NCBI GenBank assembly: GCA_033439795.1
Contig: JAUTDP010000006.1
Span: forward strand, 1,860,001-1,924,000
Length of the DNA: 64,000 nt
Direction of reading: 5' to 3'
Source: Sordaria brevicollis
Taxonomy: Eukaryota > Ascomycota > Sordariomycetes > Sordariales > Sordariaceae
Below the pieces are notes generated by a model that made no database searches, was not told the origin of the DNA, and worked only from the letters and a program-made list of their open reading frames with translations. This document shows positions 12,245 to 23,505 of this stretch, one piece after another (position 1 is the stretch's first letter; each line of letters starts with the position of its first letter). The translations under genes and the position numbers were made by a program.

Positions 12245-13666
12245 AAAATTAAAATTAAAATTTGAGTGTCCGATTTCCATGACACAAAGGAAAGAGAAAT
12301 CGATGTGGGCGGGCCCGCGGGGATGGGTGACTGCAGCACTTGGAATGTCCGATGCGGGTCCTTGCTGCCCCGTGGTTGGATGTGTGTAAGTGTTAGTGCA
12401 ACCCATGTCTTGGCGTTTACCAGTAGCTGTCGAGCTTCGAGCTTCGGTCCGGTGTTAGGTGACACAGCAGCGTGTCCATGCCCATGTTCGACGGGTGTTG
12501 GCATGCCCGGGATGGAGGCTCAAAGGCGCTGGGTTTTGTGATCCGATCTCAGGTTAAACAACGGCTATTGTCTTTTGGCGTCGTCGGGCGTTCTGGTTCA
12601 TGTCTCATACGGAGGCGAGACCGGGGATAATTTCATGATGGAAAACGTTTTCGAGACATGGCAAAGGGCACTAACAGTAATTGTGATAATGGACTGACGG
12701 TGTGATCGAAAACTCCAACAGTTTATAGGCAATTATAGCGCTGTGATATGATATGAGATATACAGGCCCAAAGAAATGAAGACCGAAAAACCATTTAACT
12801 CCTGTGAAAATGTGTGTGGGAAACTAAAATCCCTCTTCCCTTTCCCTTTCATAACCTCATAATCATATCCCAATTCCCAATCCCAATCCCAATCCGACAA
12901 AAACTCCATCCCATCCCTTGAACCGAAAAGAAGCGCCTTTTTCCGCTGCCGCCGTTGGGGGAACGAACGACGGCAGGGTCGAAATAACCGGGAGGAAACT
13001 AGTTGCTTCAGTTCCTAAGGAATTAGCCCCAATGTTTCAGCCTTTTCTTCTTCTTTTGGTTTTTTTTTTCTTTGGTTTTTGCTTCTTGACGGAATGCGAT
13101 GGGTGGATGGAATCGAAACAGCCGCTCGCTTGCTGAGTCCTCCTTCTATCCAGCAGCAATAATCGAACAGGTAAAGTCGTATGGTTCTGTGCGTGTGAAC
13201 CAGTTCTCCCCCGTTTCCCACGCTGACGCCAACGACGATGTCCGTACTGGAAGGAACAAATGGACCTACTCCGATACAGACACGGCGGTGGTGACGGCAG
13301 GGTCGAGAGGCGCCTTTTTGCAAGACATGACGAACTCAAGTTTCTCTACATCGACCTTCAGTACAAGGTAAGAAACGAGTGGATGGACGACGGCGAACGA
13401 ATGGTAATGAAGGGAAAAGCGTGGTATCAAAGACTGAGAAGTATTTCCCTGGCGTTGGTCATTTGGATAACAGCAGATGAAAAGGCTTCACATTTGCACG
13501 CAAAACTCTCATCGCTGAAAATCCAAACAACAACTAAAAGCCAAGGGAAAGTAAACAGTCCAAGGTGAGGGGACAAAGTGGTAAGGGTAAGGCAAAGGCA
13601 ACATCGTCAAGAAGCAACTTCAACAGCAAGTCACAAAAAAAAAAAAAGGAAAGATCAAAAACTTAC
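10852..13666. other. Intergenic: promoter of the 462-aa repeat gene and flank of the next small gene
   Basis: No supportable complete gene. It contains the A33 tract described separately, a short (TCCCAA)n-like run near 12867-12893, and possibly a last tiny exon of the gene at 13667-14037. Confidence 0.5.
12210..12262. repeat. A33 homopolymer followed by a TTAAAA-type microsatellite
   Basis: Thirty-three consecutive A (12210-12242), then three to four copies of TTAAAA ending in TTTG. No target duplication or gene-derived sequence is seen beside it, so there is no evidence that it is a retroposed tail. Confidence 0.9.
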
Positions 13667-14037
13667 AAGAGAGCCAACTCCAAATCACCATGAATCTTCG
13701 CCTTCAGCGTGATCTCAATATCGAGATTGAGATCCAGCCTGAGCCTCAGGGTATCAGACTTTCCACCACCGCCGCCCTGTTGCTGGTTCTGAACAGCACC
13801 GCCAGCGATGCCGCCTAGGGCGCCCGTGACGCCCTGCGTGACGCCGCCGACCGTGTTGCCGACATTGTCGAGGGCGAGCGAGTCGAGCGGGCCTTGCTGC
13901 TTGCCGCGCTGGCGGTTGCGGCGGGGAGGGGGGGCGTAGTCCTCGGATTCGGACTCGGACTCATAGGTCTGCGCTTGCTTCTTTTGCTGGCGCTTGGACT
14001 TTTTGTTGGTGGTGTCGGAACCGCTTTGGGTGGACAT
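13667..14037 (-). CDS. Small basic/glycine-rich protein ending in the conserved 'LRLDLNL...IHGDL' tail (about 124 aa)
   Basis: Function unknown. It begins MSTQSGSDTTNKKSKRQQKK, then an acidic-serine patch (ESESESEDY), a basic patch (RRNRQRGKQQ) and a Gly/Val segment (VGGVTQGVTGALGGIAGG) with small-residue spacing. The last 28 residues (about 97-124) match those of the gene at 16971-18147 at 23 of 28 positions: core LRLDLNLDIEITLKAKIHGD, then LELALL. Read straight through, the frame stops at 13663, but that stop lies inside GTAAGT, a good donor, at the same codon position where the paralog is spliced. The true end is therefore probably a short extra exon; an acceptor at 13515-13517 would add C-GAT-GAG and about 28 more codons. 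That exon is uncertain, so only the secure part is given. The alternating hydrophobic/charged tail looks like a beta strand or amphipathic module. Confidence 0.75.
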
Positions 14038-14885
14038 TTTGGCGGTTTTGTTGTTGTCTTGGTTGTTTTGGTGTTGATGTGTTGATGAGTTGATGATGGG
14101 GTAAGGTGGAAGTCGGACCGGGTGTGGTGATGTGTCGACTGACTGACTGACTAGTGAAAGACAGAAAGCCGAAGTTGTTGTTGTCTTTTGAGGAGGATTA
14201 TGGACTGTTGTCTTGTGCCAAACATCTTCAGAGACTGTGGAAAAAGAAGAGCAAGTCTTAAAAGGAAGTATCTCGAGGTGTGGTCCGAATGGTAATCTCG
14301 AAAACAGGGTTCACGAGAAACCAAGCTACAGCAATGAAGTCATTGGGGGACCTCTTGAGACAAGGTTACCTCCCCGTTTGTGGTGGTGAGAACATTGGGA
14401 CACCCTTTCCCGTCACTCATCCGTACGCTATGCACGAGTCCCTTGAAAGTTACGCGTGCGGGAGCTGCATGTATCATGCGCCAATCTTTCCCGCCGTTTC
14501 ATTATCTGTGCTGTGAAGTTCGGCTCTTTGGGCGCCTCGTGGAAGTGTACAGCCCATCCATCTTCCCTTCCTTTGCTCTCGTTGGTTGGTTTCTTGGCGA
14601 TGAAGTGAACATCAGCCGGGACAAGGGGGCGAGTTGGAATCTGGAATCCAGTTTTCTGTTCTCTTGATATCAAGCTTGCATAAATTGGACAAGACCGGGC
14701 AAAGCCACCCTATTCGTCGGAAAGCATTACAAGTCATTAGCATTGATGACGCTTTCAGGGCCCTGCTATTACCGCTACCCTTACAATTCATGATATCCCG
14801 ATCTTAATGCAGTGAGACCACCATCTCATCACATCACATCTTCTTTACACGACTGAACTTTACAAGGTTCGTAACGCCGCGGCCT
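14038..14885. other. Intergenic
   Basis: Upstream region of the small minus-strand gene, with a (GACT)4 run at 14137-14152, and 3' flank of the next minus-strand gene. No supportable gene. Confidence 0.5.
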
Positions 14886-15928
14886 TTAGCCATTTGCACC
14901 CTTGACGTATCGGCTTTCCATCCCCAACTGCATTCGACGACGCAGCAGGATCGGGACCCATTTCACAGGCTTCTTCTGGGCTTGCTGCAAAGCTGGAGCT
15001 TCCCCACCATCCTCCTGCTTGTCCTCCGTTTCCCGATCATGTTGTTTCTCTCCCGTCTCTCCACCTCCGTTTTCCTGACCATCGCTTTTCTGTGTCTCGA
15101 CCTTTCGAGCTTCCTGTTTTGGTTCCCTTTCCGATGTCTTGGTGGGTTTGCTAGGTTCCTCCGTTTCACTCTCGCTGAACTCAGGGTCGTCTTCCTCGTC
15201 TGATCCCTCCTCATCCTCGTCGTCGTCTTCGTCCTCCTCCGAATACTCGTCAGAATAGTCCTCATCTTCAATGTAGCTCGCGCTAGAGCCCCTGATTTTC
15301 CTATCTTTGTCCCAGTAGACACACCACCTCTGGGTTTCTTCGTCCTGGACAGCAACGAACTGTAAGGTGTCGCCTTCGAGCGTCAACCACACCTCGTCGT
15401 TGCTCCAGTACCAAGGACCGATGGTGTGCCCAATGGTGGCTTGACGACCGCCATGTTTGACCATGCCTGTGTCCTTATCGCAGTAAATCCAGTTTAACAT
15501 GGGTGGATCGTCTGCTATCGTGCTCACCATGCCCAGATGTTTCTCTTCGGAGGGATAGGTGAAGTAGTACCCCATGAACTTGTGCCCTGGCATGGGATAG
15601 TCGGGATGGTCGATCCATAACTGTTCGAAGTGTAAGCCAAGGGTACCTGGGTGGGGTAATACGAAAGGGGGGGGGTTGATGTCATTCATCGCCTTTTCAT
15701 CCCAAGTCTGGATGACAGCTGACAGGTAACGGGAGCTGTACTTACCCTTCCATCTCTCAACACACAAAAACACTCCACTGGTGGTCCTCCATCCAAGGAG
15801 ATGGCGGCTGTCAGGTGGAACTTGGCTTTCTCTTTGGCTGCGGCATTGGCCTTTTTTTGCGCGCTCAAGGCTTCGCAAACGCCTATTGTCGTGGGAATTC
15901 CAGCGATGACTAGGAGGCCGATAACCAT
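14886..15928 (-). CDS. Conserved fungal protein of unknown function with an acidic C-terminal region (305 aa)
   Basis: Exon 1 is 15928-15746 (61 codons exactly) and exon 2 is 15620-14886. The 125-bp intron has a GTAAGT donor and an ACAG acceptor and joins ...VLRDGR to LWIDHPDYPMPG in phase 0. Without this splice, exon 2 stays open back to 16145 with non-coding-like sequence, which I reject. The start MVIGLLVIAGIPTTIGVCEALS is a hydrophobic segment that could be a membrane anchor. The central domain (residues ~62-165) has GYYFTYPSEEKHLGMVSTI, DPPMLNWIYCDKDT and TIGPWYWSNDEVWLTLEGD. I recall a similar layout from uncharacterised Aspergillus/Fusarium-type proteins but know no function. From about residue 175 it is strongly acidic (DEYSEEDEDDDEDEEGSDEE), then Lys/Glu/Gln-rich, ending with a basic stretch. 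It is transcribed divergently from the tail-family gene at 16971. Confidence 0.8.
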
Positions 15929-16970
15929 ATTTCCTTAAACTCGTAGCTGGGGTTCGCTTGGTTGAGTCGTTATGGATGAGTGTCTCTTGAGCCCTGAAAC
16001 AAAAAACGAGATACCGTACATCTGGTGATGGTGATAATGGTTCGGTTGACTGGATGATTAGTGGGTAACTGGGTGTTCCCTTCTTTGAAGCACCGTCATA
16101 TATTCTGGTGATCTTGTTATCGCGGTTCCGTTTCTCTCCTCCCATGAAACGGTATCTTTTTGTGGTGATGCGGCCCTGACTGTGGTCGTATCTGCACCCC
16201 CTCCCCCTGTCGCTTCGATGTCATCTCATGCAGCTAACGTTCGCGATCCCACACACCAAAAGCTTGATCTCCAACTAGGATCCGCTATGGAGGTCCGATC
16301 GACGTCATAGCTCGCTTATCCCCGCGAGAGATCTTTTGCAACGACTCCCTCGGCCACGCAAGGCTTCCCAAAAAACATGGCGGGTGGGTGTGTGATTTAT
16401 GCAAGAGTACGGACGTCTCTGATATGCTCCGTTTTCCAGGACGACATAGCGACCTCTTAAGACTCCTGAACTTGCTGGGCGGCTCTTGGACTATGGGAAA
16501 CGGTCCTCCCATTTCGTCACTGTGTGAGAATTGGGGTAGGTCAGCTTCGTACCTAGTACCTAGGCGCAGTGGATGGGTGGATGGGCGTGCTACTTGCATT
16601 GGGCCACACATGTGTGTAGTCTCATGGTGGGAATGAAAATCGTGTTTCCGTTCTCCAGGATATGATGATATGGATGATTGCATCAGGGTCCTCCCCTTTT
16701 GTTCCGTGTGTTCTTGCTGAGCCCTGTTGTTGATCTTGGGTTGCCGTGTGAACATTATCCGGAAATGCTGGATCTAACGCACTGGAGATGTGTCCTGTCT
16801 TTTAAAACTGGATTAGCCTTTTCTGTGCAGTTTAGTCTTCTGTCCTAGCTATTCTCTAGCAAGCCAGTCGTGTAAACAAAACAACTCTTTACTTTTTCTC
16901 CTTACCTCTGTGATACCCATACGAAGCAATTTTGCACAGGATACACCCATACGCATAGCCTGTCAGCAAA
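15929..16970. promoter_or_regulatory. Divergent intergenic region between two orphan genes
   Basis: About 1.04 kb separates the start codons of the minus-strand orphan (15928) and the plus-strand tail-family gene (16971), so both promoters must lie here. A CCTAGTACCTAGG-like palindromic patch lies near 16552-16564. No motif was recognised with confidence. Confidence 0.55.
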
Positions 16971-18147
16971 ATGGATCCTGTAAGTGTAGTCATGACTTCA
17001 AGAGGGATGAAGATATGTAGTCAGGATGGGCACTAACACCGCCTTAGACACCAAACAAGAACGACCAGATCCCCAAGTCGGATGCCGAGGAGGAGAAGAA
17101 GGACAACACTGAGCAGAACCAGAACGGGGCGACCACCAACCCTGTCATCAGCGATGTCAACAAGAGTGGCAATGAAGACAACGAGAACCAGAGCGACAAC
17201 GACAACGAGGACGATGACAACGAAGATGGAGAAAACCAGAACCAAGTAAACAACAACAAGAATGAGAAGGATGATGACGATGATGATGACAACAGCGAGG
17301 ACGACAACAGCGAGGACGACAACAACTCGGAAAACGATTCCGAGCCAGAGCAAGAGGAGGAAGACGAAGCAAACAGCCACAGCACTAGCCGCACCGTCGC
17401 TGTCGAAGAGTCTCCTTCAGTATCCCAGCCTTCCACACCCAAGGGCGACGAGGCTCCGCAGCCCAAATTCATGCGCGACGAGAAGAAGAACAAGAAGAAG
17501 AACCGCAACCAGGAGGTGGCCGAGAAGCCTCGTCGCCGTCGCCGTCCCCGCTTTGCCGACCAGGAAGACTCCGAGGAGGAGCCCATGTCATATCGCCAGA
17601 GACAAGCGCTGCAGCAACAACACCAGCAAAATCAGATGATGTTGATGCAGCAACAACAGCAAATGCAGGGAGGCGGTGGTGATGGAGGCAAGAACCCGCT
17701 CAAGCTGAGGTTGGACTTGAACCTCGAGATTGAGATTGAGTTGAAGGCGCATATCCACGGTGATTTGACGCTTGCTTTGCTGTATGTGCATTTCTTTTTC
17801 CCCCTTCTTCCTTTACTTCTTTGTGCGGCTTGGGTTTGGTACCCTAGTGGAAGTTGGTTCCTTCCCCCCTTTGCTTTCTGGACAGAACTTGCATTGCCCC
17901 TTCCTCCTTTTTTCCTTCCCTTCTTCCTTGCCAAGCCCCATCTAGCGAGCGAGTGAGCGAGCGTCTGGCTTTCATGAGACTTCCAGCGCAGAGTTTTCTG
18001 CTCGTCTAGATTGGCCAGATCTCCTAACCTTTGTCCGAAACAAACCGACATTTCCCCAACGAAGAAAATAGCCAGACTTTTCAATCTGGGAGATGGTTGA
18101 CGGAGGCTAACCATGGCGTTTTGTTTGTTCTTTACAGTGACGGTTAG
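16971..18147 (+). CDS. Asn/Asp/Glu-rich disordered protein with the conserved 'LRLDLNL...IHGDL' tail (250 aa)
   Basis: Function unknown. Exons are 16971-16979 (only ATG GAT CCT), 17048-17781 and 18138-18147 (ending GAC GGT TAG). Introns are 16980-17047 and 17782-18137; the second is 356 bp, long for this window. Residues 1 to about 140 are low-complexity Asn/Asp/Glu/Lys (DDDDDDDNSEDDNSEDDN). A basic patch follows (EKKNKKKNRNQEVAEKPRRRR), then a Gln-rich stretch (ALQQQHQQNQMMLMQQQQQM), then the tail at ~221-248 with core LRLDLNLEIEIELKAHIHGD. The tail is 23/28 identical to that of the gene at 13667-14037, and an intron interrupts the codon right after the shared LALL in both, strong evidence of common descent. 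A nuclear or condensate role could be guessed from composition, but there is no direct support. Confidence 0.8.
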
Positions 18148-19340
18148 AGAAGATATCATTCATTTTGCGCATCTTTCCTTTTATTCAATGGCGTTCGGAG
18201 CGCATCTCATTGCGCATATGACGGATACGATGATGTTAGGTAATTTCGGCTGTCCTTTGACAGGATAGTGTGTGTGCTGGTGAAATCAGTGCTTGGAAGT
18301 CTACTTCAGGGATAGGGGTATTCTAATGAAGAGATGGATGCGGAAAGTTCTTAGTTTTCCTGTATACTCATCGTGAAGGATGTTGTACGGTTAGGATTTG
18401 GTAGTAGTAGCGTCTGTCATGTTTTTTTCTCACAAGAAAAAGAGATCATGTTAGGGTTACTCCAAATGGGTATGCGAGGTTCACTCTTGATGATTGCATT
18501 CGGTCCCTTGCATTTCTGTCCTGTTCTTCCAACTTGTGATTGATTGCTCTCTTTCTTTGACATCGATCGCAAATAAAATGCGCGATATGGTCCAATGCTG
18601 GTTTGTTAGTTGCCTTCGAACTTTTGAAATACTGAGCAAGATCTATACTGAGCTATCTCGCACCCCATCACGACAACGAACACCTAATCAAGTATCCGCA
18701 TATGCATTCAGAAGACATAAAGACGCATTTTCATGATGGCATTACGCCTTGATTCAAGAATATAACCTAACAGTGGAAGAAATGCCTATAAAACTTGATT
18801 TTAAATCTCAACCCAAAAAGTAAACACGTATCAGAATGTATATCTATCTTATTGTTCTCAAGGTCTAGACTTACAACACATCACAATCGCGATGGACAAC
18901 TGAGGGCATTCAGACAGTAAACTTGACGATAACGTCACTCAAGAAGTGCTTATCTAATCGCTGTTATCTTTATCAGCAACTTCAACGAACGCCCCGAGTT
19001 CCTGATTGCTCATATCACGTGAGTTCGCATCTGAAGACTGGGGTCCCGCGTTTGTTCTCCATCTGCTGTGGGGAAATTTGTCCACTGTCTCGGTGCGTCG
19101 GGGTCGGGCTTCGAACATCCGACACGTACTGCAGCTAGGGTTGATCGCTCTTTCCATGTGCTTTCCCACCTCTGATTTTGCGATTTCGGTAAAAGAGCGG
19201 GATCTGTTGAATATTCTTTCTTTGTCTAGTTTTCATCCCCACAAACCGCAACTCACTCGCATCGTGAAAGGAAACGTCCATTCGACTCCAACGTGGAACC
19301 ATAACCATCTTGACGCGTCCCATACTAAAGACAACCAACA
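18148..19340. other. Intergenic upstream of the helicase gene
   Basis: No supportable gene. It holds the 3' flank of the tail-family gene and the promoter and leader of the helicase gene. Confidence 0.5.
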
Positions 19341-22300
19341 ATGCCGAAGCGATCCTACGCTGCGGTCGGCTCCGACACCGGCGATGCAGCCCGTCGTCGT
19401 CGATTGAACGGCGGGAACACATCATCCAGATCGTCCCAATCCCAATCTCGTCGAACATCCTCTTCAGCGTACGTCCCACGAACCACAAGCACCAACCGCC
19501 CGTCTTTTCTTGGTCAAAATTCCTCCTTGTCGAGTCAAAGTAGTTCCGGACGTCGGCAACTACCTTGGCTAACGGCATCGAGCACTCCCACAGCGTCCCA
19601 GAGCAGGCCCAGTACACAGAGAAAACGAAGAACTCACACGTCACGTAGCAATCCAAGCACGCAACCAACTTCGAGTAGCTACGCAATTTCGAGCTCACAA
19701 CATCGCCCTCCGGCACATGTGCAGGCCATCCATGACACCTTGAACTGGCTCAGCACCCAACCCGACCTGTTTGAGTCTGACGATGAACCCGAGGTTATTG
19801 ACCTTACTCAGGCCGATTCTGGCCCCGTGCTCGAATTCTACGGTCATTTTGGTTCGATACTCTTGCTTCCAATACCTATTTGCTCCCCAAACTGACACAA
19901 GACAGGCGGCAAAATTGTTGGTGTGCGGTACTACAATGGCTACGCTTCTCCCGGTGAAGTGGTCCTCATCAGGCGAGAACCCCAGAACCAGTATGACCCC
20001 AACGCCATTCGCGTGGACAATGTTTTGGGAAATCAAATAGGGCATCTACCAAGGACCGTCGCATCCAAATTAGCATCCTACATGGTGAGTAAATTTCCCT
20101 GTATCATTTTGGCTATCAGTCATTCTGACCCAAACCAGGACAAGGGTGACGTTATAGTTGAGGGCATGCTTACTGGAGAGAAAGGTGCTTTCGACTGCCC
20201 AGTTCGACTCTATTTCTATGGCACGAGCACTCCGCTACAAAGAGCCGAGCTTGAGGAACGGCTGAAGAGAGACAAGCTTGTCACGGCCACCCAACTGAAA
20301 CAGACACGCAAGGCGAGTGAGGAACAGAGACAGAGACAAGCGCTTGCACTCAAGGGCAATGGAACCCGCGGCTTTCCAAGCCAAACTCAGGAGCCGGAGC
20401 CCAGTATCACAATGGAGCAATTGGCTAAAATGAGCGAAGTCACCAACTTCCGCTCTGGTGGCGATATGATCAAGTCACTCGCCATGAGTGAGGAGGACCT
20501 GGCCCAACTTCCAATGGCTCCCCAGCCAGAGAAGCTGCGCGCGCAGTTGCTCCCATATCAGCTTCAGGGCCTTGCTTGGATGATCTCCAAGGAAAATCCG
20601 AAGCTACCTGAAAAGGGATCGACCGACTCTGTACAGTTCTGGCAGCACACCGCTGACGGCAAGTACTACAATACGGCAACGGGCTTCAAAGCCAAAACTC
20701 CTCCTGCCTTGCTGTCAGGCGCCATATGTGCCGACGATATGGGCCTCGGAAAGACTATCCAGATCATCAGTCTCATCATGACCGAAGGCTTTGGTACGGG
20801 TCCCACTCTCATTGTTGCCCCTGTTGGCGTGATGAGCAACTGGCAGCAGCAGATCCTACGCCATGTTCACGAGGAGCACCAGCCTAAGATCGTCATGTAT
20901 CATGGAAGCAAACGCAAAGAGTTCGCTGAGACGCTCAAAGACCATGATGTCGTTATCACGAGCTACGGAACCCTGTCCGATGGCGCCCTCCAAAAGACAC
21001 ACTGGAGGAGAATCGTCCTCGACGAAGGACACAGCATTCGTAATGCCAAAGCCCAGGTAGCTCAGAACGCGTGCAAGTTGGAAGCCAAGTCCAGATGGGT
21101 GCTCACTGGAACTCCCATTGTCAACAGTGTCAAGGACCTTCACTCCATGGTCAAGTTCCTCCGCATAACAGGCGGAATTGAACAGCCAGAGATCTTCAAC
21201 ACTGTCCTAACCAGACCATTGGCCAACGGGGAGCCCAAGGGAGAGGCCTTGCTCAGAACGTTGATGAAGGATCTCTGTATTCGCAGAAAGAAGGACATGA
21301 AGTTTGTTGATCTGAAGCTCCCAGAGAAGACCGAGCAAACTGTACGGATCCCCTTTTGGCCCGATGAGCAGAAGAAGTACGATGCTTTGTTGTCTGAAGC
21401 ACAGGGAGTGCTTGAGAGCTATCGCAACCAGTCCAAGCGCTCTCAGGGACAGTTCCAGGGTGTTCTCGAGAGGCTCCTACGTCTTCGCCAAACCTGCAAC
21501 CATTGGGTTCTCTGCAAGAAACGCATCACCGAGGTCCTCGAAGCTATTGCCGATAAAGACGTGGTAGATCTCACTCCCGAAAACAAGGCCATTCTGCAAC
21601 AGGCACTCCAACTTTACATCGACAATTCTGAGGACTGTCCGATCTGCCTAGACTCGTTGAAGAGCCCGGTCATCACACACTGCAAGCATGTCTTCTGCCG
21701 AGGCTGTGTTGGCAAGGTCGTGGAAACTCAGCAGCGTTGCCCGATGTGCAGGGCTCCCCTCTCGGAAGACAAGCTTCTCGAACCAGCGCCCGAACACTCG
21801 GCCACCCAGGACGAGCAGGAACTCGAGTCCGAAACCAAGAGCTCCAAAACTGAAGCGGCGCTAGCGCTCGTCAAACAGGCCCTAAGCAATGAGGGAAGCA
21901 AGGTCATCATCTTCTCCCAATGGACCTCCTTCCTCACCATCATCCAACATCAACTAGACGAGGCTGGATACACTTATACCCGCATCGACGGCAGCATGAA
22001 CACAGCTCAGCGCGATGCCGCCATTCGTGCCCTGGACTACGATCCCAACACCCGTATCCTGCTGGCCAGTTTGGGAGTCTGCAGTGTGGGCCTGAACCTG
22101 GTTTCTGCGAACACGGTCATTCTTGCTGACAGCTGGTGGGCACCAGCCATCGAAGATCAGGCTGTTGATCGTGTCCATCGTCTAGGTCAGACCAGGGAGA
22201 CGCATGTCTATAGGCTTGTGATGGAGAATACGATCGAAGAGCGTGTGCTGGATATCCAGAGGGAGAAGAGAGAGTTGGTTGGCAAGGCGTTCCAGGAGAA

Positions 22301-22364
22301 GCAGGATAAGAAGAAGAAGGTTAAGGAGACGAGGATGGCTGATATTATGAAGCTTCTCTCTTAA
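19341..22364 (+). CDS. HIRAN-SNF2-RING helicase of the Rad5/HLTF type (971 aa)
   Basis: Predicted DNA-dependent ATPase/translocase and RING ubiquitin ligase acting on stalled replication forks or chromatin. Exons are 19341-19851, 19906-20084 and 20139-22364; both introns are 54 bp. The first donor is GTTCGA, which is weak, but the join restores ...[14 protein letters not shown], as expected at the start of a HIRAN domain. Order: disordered Ser/Arg-rich N-terminus (1-150); HIRAN (about 165-250, with [14 protein letters not shown]); SNF2 ATPase with Walker A DDMGLGKT near 428 and DEGH box near 523; C3HC4 RING at about 729-765 ([20 protein letters not shown], then CPMC); and helicase C-terminal motifs ([29 protein letters not shown]). 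The RING sits between the ATPase lobes, the signature Rad5/HLTF layout. It is shorter than yeast Rad5, so it may be the HLTF-like paralog rather than the Rad5 ortholog itself. Confidence 0.92.
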
Positions 22365-23505
22365 TGTCTTTTAACTGGGGAGTGTGGCGGGGAAATGTGT
22401 TATGGAGGCAAGGATGGATAGAGGAGTACTGGGATAGCTGGCATACATTGTATTTGTGGGTGTCAGTTTATGGTTAAATTTCATGCATTAAGATGCTGGG
22501 GGTTGATATCTTGGGCCATAATGGTCTACAACTTGATGCAGTTATTAGCATGTAGAAGCGAGGAGGCAGATACCATATGATCGTCATTGAAGCAGTAACT
22601 TAACTGCATTATTTCACCTCGAGATCTCATCCATAAACAAGTAGGAACGCAAAGATCAACAATAGACTAAGGCTTCTGACTTAAACTGGGAGTTCAATCG
22701 CTTGCACTATCAACATAAAAGACATGTCCGAAACCTATCATCTTTAAACGAACGAAAGGAATGCGTCTCAATGGTAGCAACACAACACACTTAAACCACC
22801 TAGCAGAGCAGAACGGGTATCTCCATGCCAAAGTACCTCCATGTCCGTCATCATTTCGTGTCATTTTTCCCATCTGTAAAACATCCAGACCAGACCCAAC
22901 AAGAACGCCTTTGGCAGAATACATGAAGAAGGAATCCCAATCCATTTCACAAACCACAAAAAGAGTAGAAGAAAACCAATGAAAACAAAAGACTAGTAGC
23001 AAGCAAAGTATGTAAAAGAACCCATTTTCTTCCCTCATCCATAGCCGCTACCGATCCCGGACTGTACAGGATCCGGAATACCTTGGTGCGTTCACCATTC
23101 CTTGGATTTTGGATGTATAGGGATGCGACTGACAAGTGGTGGCTGACTGAAGCGATGAGGAGCGACTGACCGACCATTAACGAGGACTGATCGTTTGAGA
23201 TGATGGCAACCGAGCGAGGCCGATGGATTACGCTGTTGACTCGCGACGTTCGAGTGAGCGTTGCTGTTGATCGCTATGCATCCTCTTCTCGCGAGAGTAG
23301 CTGTAGCCAAGTAACATAGCGAGCGCTAATCCTTCCGTAAGCGCTGGGAGAGGTGCGAGTTCTCAGCCCGGCAAATAAAATCCGTTGTCGCCGCCTGTGC
23401 CGCCGTTGGTGCTGCCGTCGCCAGCTTTCGAGTCGTCTTTATCATCTTTCTGTATACCAGCCTGGCCTTATAATCGTCGTCGTACACCGGCCGTCGTCGA
23501 GAACG
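22365..23505. other. Intergenic between convergent genes
   Basis: 3' flanks of the helicase (plus) and the histone H4 variant (minus). No gene, repeat or RNA recognised. Confidence 0.55.

Noticed and set aside
15929..16145. Start of the 305-aa orphan at 16145
   Set aside because: Reading straight through requires translating an intron with strong GTAAGT/ACAG ends. The spliced model from 15928 gives a continuous domain.
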